Notes under the pieces: model-generated
Seen by the model: only the letters and a program-made list of their open reading frames with translations
Database searches by the model: none
Told to the model about the DNA's origin: nothing
Assembly (NCBI GenBank): GCA_019930625.1
Contig: CP082844.1
Location: 372,001 to 436,000, forward strand
Reading direction: 5' to 3'
Length of the DNA stretch: 64,000 nt
From: Nocardia asteroides
Lineage (GTDB): Bacteria > Actinomycetota > Actinomycetes > Mycobacteriales > Mycobacteriaceae
Made by a program: the position numbers and the translations under genes
Part shown: positions 42,702 to 50,029 of the stretch, piece by piece
Position numbering within the stretch: the stretch's first letter is position 1
Layout of the letters: each line of letters starts with the position of its first letter

Positions 42702-44270
42702 CTAGGATTCGCGGCCCGCGGTGGAGGCGGAGCGCTGCCTGCTCTGGGCGCGGGCGCGGCGGCGTTCGGCCTGCAGTTCGGCGAGTTCCTGCTCGAGGAT
42801 GTCGGCGACACGGAACGAACCGGTGTCGTAGATGTCCGGTTGGCGTGCTGTCGGCGGCTGCGCGACGTCCGGCTTGGGGCTGTTCTTGCCGTTCTTGGGT
42901 TCCGGCATCAGGCTGTCGATGTCAGCGAGCGGGCGCTGGGCGACCGCCGGGATCTCGGCCGTCGGGACCTCGGTGTCCGGCACCGGCGTACGCGGCTTGG
43001 CCGAAGCGGTCTGACGAACAACGACTTTCGCCGCGGTCGGCTCCTCGGCCGGGCCACGCGTAGCGGTCTCGGCCGCGGAAACCGCTCCGAGCGCCACGGG
43101 CTCCGCGGCCACGGGCTTCTTTCCGTTGGTCGAGGGCGCGCTGCCGTTGGCGGCGATCGTGGCCTCGGTGTCCTTGACCTTCACCGGTGTGGTGGGACGC
43201 GTCTGGAAGACTTCCATCGCGTCGAGATCCTCGATGGACTCGGGCAGCACCGGCTTGCGCGGCGTCGGGACCGGCGCACGCTTCTTCTCGGCTTTCACCA
43301 TGTCCACGGGCTGCTCGTCGGAAACTTTCGGCGCACCGACGGTTTCGGCGACCTCGGCCTGCTCCTGCTCGACGACCTCCACCGCTGCCGCGGCCACGAC
43401 GGGCTGCGGGTCGTGATCGGTGTACTCGTGCGGGATGCCCGGCGCCTCGGGCGCGACCGGCATGCGGTATCTGGGCAGTGTGAGCCGGATCTGCTCAGCC
43501 GGGTCGGGCAGGTCGCGGACCTGCTCGGTGGCCCTGGCGATGGCCATGCCGTAGCGGGCGCTCGCGGCGTCGTGGATGAGCAGCGCGACGCCGATCATCA
43601 CCGGCGCGATGGCGTGCACGGCCGCGTCGTACCAGGCGCCCGCACGCAGGTAGGGATAGGTGTTGAGGCTGACGGTCAGGGCCAGCAGGGCGATTTCGGC
43701 CGCCGCGACCTGACGGCGGTTGTCGACGACGCCCCATTCGGCGACCTTGTTGGTGCCGATCATGATGATGATCAGGCAGACGCTGATCATGCCTTCGAGC
43801 AGGTAACTGAACCAGTACAGCGGATCGGTCGCGCCACCCGGGGCGATGTTGTGCTGGACGTTGACCGCCGACCACAACATGCCCGCCGCGACCACACCCG
43901 CCAGCGCGCGCAGCGACCAGGACCGATGCCGGTAGAGCGAGGCCAGCTTCGCGTGCGGGCTGGATTCGCGTCGTTGCGCGGCAATCGCCTTGCGGGCGAG
44001 CAGGAGGTCTCGCATGTCGGCCTTCTCGATCGCTTCGGTGGTCTGCCTGGCGCGGTCGGATGCCGCGGCGGCAGCCTGCGCCTCTTTCCAGCGCTGTCCG
44101 CGCTCCTGGGTGCGAATCCGTTCGGCGAGCTCACGTTCGGCATGCAGTTCGTCTTCCGACAGCGCCTCGGTAAGCGCCGGATCGAACTGGTAGGCGAGCC
44201 GTCCACGGGCCTTCTCGACCCGCCTCGCCAGCTGTGTAACCTCGTCCTCGATGGGATGTTCGATGACCAT
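42702..44270 (-). CDS. SpdB/DUF2637-type membrane protein
   Basis: A 522-aa protein. Residues 1-115 are a charged coiled region (ELHAERELAERIRTQERGQ). Residues 120-235 carry four transmembrane helices beginning LRALAGVVAAGMLWSAVNVQ, with the conserved NRRQVAAAEIALLAL and ending PVMIGVALLIHDAA. This matches the DUF2637/SpdB membrane proteins known from spreading functions of actinobacterial conjugative plasmids and AICEs. Residues 240-522 are a long disordered Pro/Ala/Glu-rich tail ending in an Arg-rich helix. No tra, rep or integrase gene is nearby. ATG 44270 follows GGGGAG; ATG 44336 is also in frame. Confidence 0.75.
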   Translation of the reverse strand: MVIEHPIEDEVTQLARRVEKARGRLAYQFDPALTEALSEDELHAERELAERIRTQERGQRWKEAQAAAAASDRARQTTEAIEKADMRDLLLARKAIAAQRRESSPHAKLASLYRHRSWSLRALAGVVAAGMLWSAVNVQHNIAPGGATDPLYWFSYLLEGMISVCLIIIMIGTNKVAEWGVVDNRRQVAAAEIALLALTVSLNTYPYLRAGAWYDAAVHAIAPVMIGVALLIHDAASARYGMAIARATEQVRDLPDPAEQIRLTLPRYRMPVAPEAPGIPHEYTDHDPQPVVAAAAVEVVEQEQAEVAETVGAPKVSDEQPVDMVKAEKKRAPVPTPRKPVLPESIEDLDAMEVFQTRPTTPVKVKDTEATIAANGSAPSTNGKKPVAAEPVALGAVSAAETATRGPAEEPTAAKVVVRQTASAKPRTPVPDTEVPTAEIPAVAQRPLADIDSLMPEPKNGKNSPKPDVAQPPTARQPDIYDTGSFRVADILEQELAELQAERRRARAQSRQRSASTAGRES

Positions 44271-44621
44271 CAGCGCTCCCCGCCGGGGAGATTCGATGGC
44301 AGACAAGTGATCACGTATGGCAACGGCACGTTTCATTCATAGTCGATCCACCGCCGTCGGCGAAACTATTCATTTGCCAACTCGTAAAACTATTCGGCGC
44401 GCCGTGGACGACACACGCGGCACGGCGTGATTTCCCCTCTGTGCCCTGGTTCGACGCCCTGGCGCCGCAGCCCGGGCAGCACGTCCTTGCCGCTGGTGTC
44501 GAACCGCGCTTCCAACCATTGACCACCCTATGTCGAGGTGGTTCGGTTTCCCGCGAGCCATTCCGCCGCCACGGCTCGAACCGCGGATCTCGGCGCGCGA
44601 TAACTGGTTGTGCGCGAGCCG
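44271..44621. other. Gene-free stretch between SpdB-like gene and tetR
   Basis: The spacer of about 350 bp must contain the SpdB-like gene's promoter and the 3' end of the tetR transcript. I see no ORF, tRNA-like att remnant or strong repeat in it. Confidence 0.4.
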
Positions 44622-45227
44622 TCAGTGGCGACCCGCCGCGCGCTCGCTGTCCACCGAATCGAGCACTCGGGACAAGGTGTCGAACAGCAACCGGTCCAGC
44701 CGGTCCTGCTCGACGTCGTCCCGGGCCGACCACTGCACCGTGAGATCCTCGGCCATCGCCCACCAGGAGCGCACCACCAGGCGTTCGGCGGTCGACCGGG
44801 CGGACCTGCCGAGAGCCGCGAAGACCCGGTCGGTCAGCTCGTCGTGCATCTGCTCCATGATCGACTCGAGCACCGGGTCCTGCCCCGCGGCGCGCAGCAG
44901 CGCCACCAGCGGGCCACTGCGCCTGCGCATGTAACCGACGAAGTTGGCGATCATCGACGCGAGCGGGTCCGCGGCGTCCGGATCCGGACCGGTGGCGCGC
45001 AGGAATCGCTGCGACGCGGCGCCGACGAGCTGGGCGTAGTAGTCCTGCTTGGTCGGGAAGTAATGGAACAGCAGCCCGCGTGAGATGCCGGCCTGCTGCG
45101 CGACCGCGTCGACGGTGATCTGGTGCCAGGGACGGTCGATCAGCATGCGCAGACCGATGCCGATCAGTTGTCTGCGTCGATCGTCCGCCGAGCGGCGGCC
45201 GCCGGGCTCCACGGCAACCTCCGACAT
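44622..45227 (-). CDS. TetR-family regulator of the acyl-CoA dehydrogenase operon
   Basis: A 201-aa TetR protein: RRQLIGIGLRMLIDRPWHQI, then HTH TVDAVAQQAGISRGLLFHYFPTKQDYY (residues about 42-68), then a helical domain. GGAGGGTGG sits directly before ATG 45227. It is divergent from an acyl-CoA dehydrogenase gene, and two palindromes TTGAGCAATGCTCAA lie in the 90-bp spacer. It should repress both sides and respond to an acyl-CoA. Confidence 0.92.
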   Translation of the reverse strand: MSEVAVEPGGRRSADDRRRQLIGIGLRMLIDRPWHQITVDAVAQQAGISRGLLFHYFPTKQDYYAQLVGAASQRFLRATGPDPDAADPLASMIANFVGYMRRRSGPLVALLRAAGQDPVLESIMEQMHDELTDRVFAALGRSARSTAERLVVRSWWAMAEDLTVQWSARDDVEQDRLDRLLFDTLSRVLDSVDSERAAGRH

Positions 45228-45240
45228 CCACCCTCCTCTA

Positions 45241-45255
45241 TTGAGCAATGCTCAA
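45241..45255. promoter_or_regulatory. TetR operator TTGAGCAATGCTCAA
   Basis: A perfect 7+1+7 palindrome 13 bases before the tetR start, positioned to block its promoter. A second copy occurs 44 bp away. Confidence 0.85.
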
Positions 45256-45284
45256 CAATATGCTACCAATGACCCGACCGGAAG

Positions 45285-45299
45285 TTGAGCAATGCTCAG
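45285..45299. promoter_or_regulatory. TetR operator TTGAGCAATGCTCAG
   Basis: Fourteen of fifteen bases match the first operator. It lies 18 bases before the acyl-CoA dehydrogenase start, so it should control the plus-strand operon. Confidence 0.85.
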
Positions 45300-45317
45300 C
45301 GAGCCTCGAGGATGGGT

Positions 45318-46526
45318 ATGGATTTCACGCATTCCGACCGAGCCGTCCGCCTCACCGATCAGGTGCGGCAGTTCGTGCGCGACGAGATCGAGCCGCGCGA
45401 CGAGGAGCACGCCGCCTTCCTGCGGGAGTCGCCCTGGGAGGTCCCGCCGGTGGTCGAGGAACTGAAACAGAAGGCGCGGGCCGCGGGTCTGTGGAACCTC
45501 TTCCTGCCCGACCCGGAGCTCGGCGCCGGCCTCACCAACGTCGACTACGCGCCGATGGCCGAGGCGATGGGCGCTTCCGGCTGGGCGCCGGAAGTGTTCA
45601 ACTGCAACGCGCCCGATACCGGCAACGCCGAGGTCCTGCTGCACTACGGCAGCGCGGAGCAGCGCCAACAGTGGCTGCGCCCCCTGCTGGAAGGCACGAT
45701 CCGCTCGGCGTTCTGCATGACCGAACCCGAGGTCGCCTCCTCCGACGCGACCAATATGGCCGCGACCGCCGTGGTGGACGGCGATCAGATCGTGCTCGAC
45801 GGCCGCAAATGGTGGAGCACCGGCGTCGGCCATCCGAACTGCAAATTCGTCATCTTCATGGGCCTCACCGACCCGGAGGCGCACCCATACCAGCGCCACT
45901 CCATGGTGCTGGTCCCGCTGGACACCCCCGGCGTGCGGATCGAGCGGATGCTCACCACCTTCGGCTACCTGGACGAGCCCTACGGCCACGGCGAAGTCAC
46001 CTTCACCGACGTGCGCCTGCCGCTGGACGCCGTGATCGCCGGGCCGGGACGCGGATTCGAGATTGCCCAGGGCCGCCTCGGGCCCGGCCGCATCCACCAC
46101 TGCATGCGCGCGATCGGCTTGGCCGAGCGTGCGCTCGAACTCGCCTGCCGTCGCAGCCTTTCGCGCACCGCGTTCGGGAAGCCGCTGGCCAATCTCGGCG
46201 GCAACCGGGAGCGGATCGCCAACGCGCGCGTCGCGATCGATCAGGCCAGGCTGCTCGTCCTGCACACGGCCTGGCTGCTGGACACCAAGGGCCTGGTCGG
46301 AGCGCGCAGCGAGGTCTCCCAGATCAAAGCGGTCGTGCCGAGGATGACCCAGGAGGTGCTCGACATGGCGATCCAGTTGCACGGCGGCGCCGGACTTTCC
46401 GACGATTTCCCGCTGGCGCGCGCGTTCGCGGGCATTCGTTCGCTGCGCTTCGCCGACGGCCCCGACGAGGTACACCTCAACCTGATCGCGCGCCAAGAGC
46501 TACGGAAGTACGGTAGCGACCGGTGA
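45318..46526 (+). CDS. Acyl-CoA dehydrogenase
   Basis: An FAD enzyme of 402 aa that oxidises an acyl-CoA to the 2-enoyl-CoA. It shows FAD-binding CMTEPEVASSDATN (near residue 135) and KWWSTGVGHPNCK. The C-terminal helical domain with QLHGGAGLSDDFPLARAFAGIRSLRFADGPDE (given in part) follows. The catalytic Glu region is as in the long ACAD11-like group, which act on long or 4-hydroxy acyl chains. ATG 45318 has CGAGG at a workable distance; ATG 45312 is six bases earlier. It overlaps the next gene as GTGA. Confidence 0.94.
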   Translation: MDFTHSDRAVRLTDQVRQFVRDEIEPRDEEHAAFLRESPWEVPPVVEELKQKARAAGLWNLFLPDPELGAGLTNVDYAPMAEAMGASGWAPEVFNCNAPDTGNAEVLLHYGSAEQRQQWLRPLLEGTIRSAFCMTEPEVASSDATNMAATAVVDGDQIVLDGRKWWSTGVGHPNCKFVIFMGLTDPEAHPYQRHSMVLVPLDTPGVRIERMLTTFGYLDEPYGHGEVTFTDVRLPLDAVIAGPGRGFEIAQGRLGPGRIHHCMRAIGLAERALELACRRSLSRTAFGKPLANLGGNRERIANARVAIDQARLLVLHTAWLLDTKGLVGARSEVSQIKAVVPRMTQEVLDMAIQLHGGAGLSDDFPLARAFAGIRSLRFADGPDEVHLNLIARQELRKYGSDR

Positions 46527-47578
46527 GCGCCACGGAGGCCGCCGCCGTCCGGCCGGAGGACGCCTTCGACGTCGCCGCCGCGCACACCTGGCTCGCCGGC
46601 CAGGTGCCCGGTCTGGCCGAGCCGCCGCAGGTGCGCCAATTCTCCGGTGGCGCATCCAATCTGACGTATCTGCTGCGCTACCCGGACCGCGACTTGATCC
46701 TGCGCCGCCCGCCGACCGGCAAGAAGGCGGCTTCCGCGCACGACATGGGCCGGGAGTTCCTGGTGCAGCAGCGGTTGCGCCCGCACTATCGTTACGTCCC
46801 GCGGATGGTGGCCCGGTGCGCCGACGCTGATGTGATCGGCAGCGAGTTCTATGTGATGGAGCGCGTGGCCGGCACGATTCTGCGCGGCGATCTGCCGGAG
46901 GGCATGAGCCTGTCTCCCGACCAGGCGCGGCGATTGTCCACCGCGGCTTTCGACTGCTTGATCGAACTGCACGAGGTGGATCCGGTGGCCGCCGGACTGA
47001 CCGGCATCGGGCGGGGCGCGGGCTATGTCGGCCGCCAGGTCGCGGGCTGGTCGCGGCGCTTCGTCGACGCCCGCACCGACAATGTCGGCGATTTCGCCGC
47101 GGTGATGGCCTGGCTCGACGCCAACCAGCCCGCGGACGTCGCCACCACCGTCATCCACAACGACTTCCGCCTCGACAATCTGGTGCTCGACCCGTCGGGC
47201 TCGGGCGCGATCGTCGGCGTACTCGACTGGGAGATGGCGACCCTGGGCGATCCGCTGATGGATCTCGGTGGCGCGCTGGCCTACTGGGTGCAGGCCGACG
47301 ACGACGAGGTCATGCGGGCTTCCCGCCGCCAACCCAGTCACCTGCCCGGCATGCTCACGCGGGCCCAGATCGTCGAACACTACTGCGCGCGCACCGGCCG
47401 TTCCGCCGAGAACTGGCCGTTCTACGAGGTTTTCGGATTGTTCCGCCTAGCCGTCATCGCGCAGCAGATCTACTACCGCTACCACCACGGGCAGACCACC
47501 AACCCGGCGTTCGAGGACTTCTGGATGCTGATCAACTACCTGGACTGGCGCTGCCGGAAGGTCGCCGGGCTCGAGTAG
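46523..47578 (+). CDS. APH-family phosphotransferase, ACAD10/11-like
   Basis: A 351-aa kinase-fold protein of the aminoglycoside-phosphotransferase superfamily. It has the nucleotide region FSGGASNLTYLLRYP near residue 35 and the catalytic loop VIHNDFRLDNLVLD near residue 212. The metal-binding DWEMATLGDPLMDLG lies near residue 235. In animals an equivalent kinase domain is fused to an acyl-CoA dehydrogenase (ACAD10/ACAD11), where it phosphorylates 4-hydroxyacyl-CoA. The GTGA overlap with the dehydrogenase gene argues for the same two-step use here. It is not an antibiotic-resistance gene. Confidence 0.9.
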   Translation: MSATEAAAVRPEDAFDVAAAHTWLAGQVPGLAEPPQVRQFSGGASNLTYLLRYPDRDLILRRPPTGKKAASAHDMGREFLVQQRLRPHYRYVPRMVARCADADVIGSEFYVMERVAGTILRGDLPEGMSLSPDQARRLSTAAFDCLIELHEVDPVAAGLTGIGRGAGYVGRQVAGWSRRFVDARTDNVGDFAAVMAWLDANQPADVATTVIHNDFRLDNLVLDPSGSGAIVGVLDWEMATLGDPLMDLGGALAYWVQADDDEVMRASRRQPSHLPGMLTRAQIVEHYCARTGRSAENWPFYEVFGLFRLAVIAQQIYYRYHHGQTTNPAFEDFWMLINYLDWRCRKVAGLE

Positions 47579-47674
47579 CGCGGACGCGGCGTCGCCGAAT
47601 GCTCGTCGGCGGTCGCGTCTCGAGCGTCGAGCCGTCCGGCTCGCCGGTCCGCGGCAGTCACCGCGCTGGGCGGC

Positions 47675-48337
47675 TCAGTTCGGCGCGGCGATCTTGATGA
47701 TGGTGGATTTGCCGTCGACGGTGGCCACGGTGACGAACTGACGATAGGTGCGGTTGGCGGAGTCGGGCCGCAACTCGGTGATCACCACGTCGTAGCGCCC
47801 GTCGAGCATGGGGGTGATCATGACGCAGTGCTGGGTTCCCGCTGGTACCGAGGCGATGCCCGCGTCGATCACGCCCACCGGTGGTACCGCGGCGTCGGGC
47901 ACCGTCAGCGATCGCGCGACCGCGCCCGAGCGAGCCACATAGTAGGCATGCTGGAAGGCCAGGATCACCTCCGCGCCGGAGGCCGTCGAGCCGGTTCCGT
48001 TGCCGCGTACCAGCTGTTCGCCGCGCGTCGGCTCGCAGCCGGGGCCGCCGCCCAGCACCGGGTCGGCCACGGTGGCCGATTGCCGTGGCGCGGAGGCCGC
48101 GCCCGTGTAGACCAGGACCAGCGCGGCGGCAGCGAGCGAGGCGGCCAGCCCGACACCTCCGACCAGCCAAGCGCGTCGTCGGCCGCGACGAGCGCGGCGG
48201 CGAGCGCGCGGCGCCCCGCGCCGGTGGGACGGCGGCTCGTGGGCGGAGAGCATCCCTGGCCACGTGGGCACACGTTCGGCCCGGACCTGGCCCGGGCGGG
48301 CGCGTCGGCCGCCGGGCCCGGATGTGTTCGACGACAT
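47675..48337 (-). CDS. Single-pass membrane protein of unknown function (220 aa)
   Basis: The N-terminal 55 residues are Arg/Pro-rich and cytoplasmic. One transmembrane helix follows (WLVGGVGLAASLAAAALVLVY, residues about 57-77, split for length: WLVGGVGLAAS and LAAAALVLVY). The extracytoplasmic domain of about 140 residues has two Cys (PGCEPT and QHCVMI), which may pair. It is like many mycolata proteins of unknown role with a Lip-type outer domain (EVILAFQHAYYVARSG). No neighbour suggests its job. Confidence 0.7.
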   Translation of the reverse strand: MSSNTSGPGGRRARPGQVRAERVPTWPGMLSAHEPPSHRRGAPRARRRARRGRRRAWLVGGVGLAASLAAAALVLVYTGAASAPRQSATVADPVLGGGPGCEPTRGEQLVRGNGTGSTASGAEVILAFQHAYYVARSGAVARSLTVPDAAVPPVGVIDAGIASVPAGTQHCVMITPMLDGRYDVVITELRPDSANRTYRQFVTVATVDGKSTIIKIAAPN

Positions 48338-48577
48338 GATCTCGCCGCACCCCCTTTTACCGGTGCCTACTCGGCCACCGTGGGTTCCCTCTCAATGCCG
48401 TTGCGCAATAACAACATTGCATATTTCCCTGGATTTTGTCGGTCAAATGCTCAACAGACAAGACCGAACCACGCCCAGCTGCCCCGGAGCACAGAAACAC
48501 CGGTTTATCAGGACCGAACGGTCGGTGCGCTCGCAGTCACGCCCGCCCGTGCCGGCCGAGCCCGCGATATGCCCCGG

Positions 48578-49387
48578 CTAACCCCAAGTCAACGGGTCCA
48601 GATGCAAGAAGAAACGCTGACGCTCGGCGTCCAGATCAATGCCGTAGCGGTCGGCGAAGGCCCGGTCGGCGTGTTCGGCGCGCCGCTCGTCCTGCCATGA
48701 CTCCCGCGAATTGGCCAGCAGGAGAGCGATATCGGCGTACGGGTCGGCGACACCGAGGCGGCCGAGGTCGATGAAACCCGCGACCGTGTACGTGTCCGGG
48801 TCGAGGACGATGTTGGGCAGGCACAGATCGCCGTGACACACCACGGCTTCGACGGACTCCTGGATCATCCTCGGCGCCAACTCGGTGGCCAGCCTGGTGA
48901 GCAGGACGGTGGGCGGGGTGTCCTGCTGCTCCTCGGGGAGGAATTCGGGATGGACCGCACCCCGGGCCACCACATCCTGGGCGATCGCGAACATCCGCGC
49001 CAAGCCTCGGTCGAACGGGCACTCTCCGGTGGGCACATCGTGCAGGCGTCGCACCGCGTCCGCGATGGACTCCCATGCGCGCGTGAGAGCGTCGGGGCCG
49101 ACAGCGTCCGCGGCCACGCCGGGGATGGCGCTGGTGACCAGGCAGGCGCCGCCGTCGCCGGTCCGCCAGTCCAGCACCTGGGGACCGGGGATACCGTAGC
49201 CGCCGAGCCAGGCGATTTTGTCCCGCTCCAACTCCAGCGCCGTGACCCCACCGGGATCGACGCACTTGGCATAACGGGCGCCGTCGGCGGACCGGAACAC
49301 CACGGCGTCGGACTCCCCGCCGACGACCGGCTCCCATCGGCGGTCGGGCGGCAAGGCGGCGCGGAAGCGGACGAGCGACTCGGACAC
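48578..49387 (-). CDS. APH(3'')-type streptomycin phosphotransferase homologue
   Basis: A 269-aa kinase that follows the APH(3'')-I (StrA) sequence pattern over its whole length. It has GGESDAVVFRSADG, a lysine in RYAKCVDPG, and ACLVTSAIPGVAADAV. The HPEFLPEEQQDTP segment is shared with StrA (NPDFLPDEDKSTP there). The catalytic loop is CHGDLCLPNIVLD (about residue 190), then GFIDLGRLGVADPYADIALL, and the identical C-terminus LDPLTWG. The expected reaction is ATP-dependent phosphorylation of streptomycin at 3''-OH. As a chromosomal Nocardia gene it may be intrinsic. The start is GTG 49387 without a clear ribosome binding site. Confidence 0.88.
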   Translation of the reverse strand: MSESLVRFRAALPPDRRWEPVVGGESDAVVFRSADGARYAKCVDPGGVTALELERDKIAWLGGYGIPGPQVLDWRTGDGGACLVTSAIPGVAADAVGPDALTRAWESIADAVRRLHDVPTGECPFDRGLARMFAIAQDVVARGAVHPEFLPEEQQDTPPTVLLTRLATELAPRMIQESVEAVVCHGDLCLPNIVLDPDTYTVAGFIDLGRLGVADPYADIALLLANSRESWQDERRAEHADRAFADRYGIDLDAERQRFFLHLDPLTWG

Positions 49388-49454
49388 GCCATCGACGGTA
49401 GCAACGCGGCTCGGGAGTGACCCACCTCGCAGACCTCTGGCAACCGAGATGTAT

Positions 49455-49471
49455 AGTTGCCAAAAGCAACT
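49455..49471. promoter_or_regulatory. MarR operator candidate AGTTGC-N5-GCAACT
   Basis: A perfect 6+6 inverted repeat with a CAAAA spacer, followed by a further TTGCCAAA at about 49480. It lies between the divergent kinase and marR genes and probably binds the MarR encoded at 49523. Confidence 0.65.
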
Positions 49472-49522
49472 AGTTGTCGTTGCCAAACAAATCTGCCGGT
49501 GGGGAACGTCGAGGTGATTGCC

Positions 49523-50020
49523 ATGTCCGCAACCGCTCGCGAGCGCCCGGTCACAGCGGCCGAACTCGCGGCCGCCGACGAACTCGGTCAGCGGCTGGTC
49601 CGGTTCATGCGCGCTCTCAACCGGGCGAAGTGGCAGCCTGCCCGGCCCGGGCCGGACGGGCTGGAGCGACTCGCCTACTCCGTGCTGTTCTGCCTGGTGC
49701 ACGAAGGACCACAGCGCGCGGGCAGACTCGCCGAGCTGCTGCACGCCGAGGCTTCGACCATCAGCAGACAGAGCAGATCGCTCGTGGCGCACGGCTTGGT
49801 GGAGCGTCGGGCCGACCCGGTCGACGGCCGTGCGTGCGTGCTGGCGGCCACCGAAGAGGGCGTTCGCGTCTTCGAGGAGAACCGGGCGCTGCGCAACCGG
49901 TGGCTGGCGGGCATCCTGGCCGACTGGCCCGCACCGGACCGCGATACCTTGACCGCTCTGCTCGACCGGCTCACCGCAGGAATAGAGACCACTCCCCGAC
50001 ACCCAGCCGATCCGAAATAG
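49523..50020 (+). CDS. MarR-family regulator of the MFS exporter
   Basis: A 165-aa MarR protein. The winged helix lies at residues about 55-110 (GRLAELLHAEASTISRQSRSLVAHGLVERRADPVDGRA). GTCGAGGTG lies before ATG 49523. The MFS exporter starts 9 bases after its stop, so the two form one operon. MarR repressors of this arrangement release on binding a substrate of the exporter. Control may also reach the divergent kinase gene because the inverted repeat lies in the shared spacer. Confidence 0.9.
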   Translation: MSATARERPVTAAELAAADELGQRLVRFMRALNRAKWQPARPGPDGLERLAYSVLFCLVHEGPQRAGRLAELLHAEASTISRQSRSLVAHGLVERRADPVDGRACVLAATEEGVRVFEENRALRNRWLAGILADWPAPDRDTLTALLDRLTAGIETTPRHPADPK

Positions 50021-50029
50021 GGCCCATCC

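Noticed and set aside
46523..47578. Antibiotic-resistance phosphotransferase
   Set aside because: The kinase fold belongs to the APH superfamily, but the overlap with an acyl-CoA dehydrogenase gene and its ACAD10/11-like motifs point to acyl metabolism.
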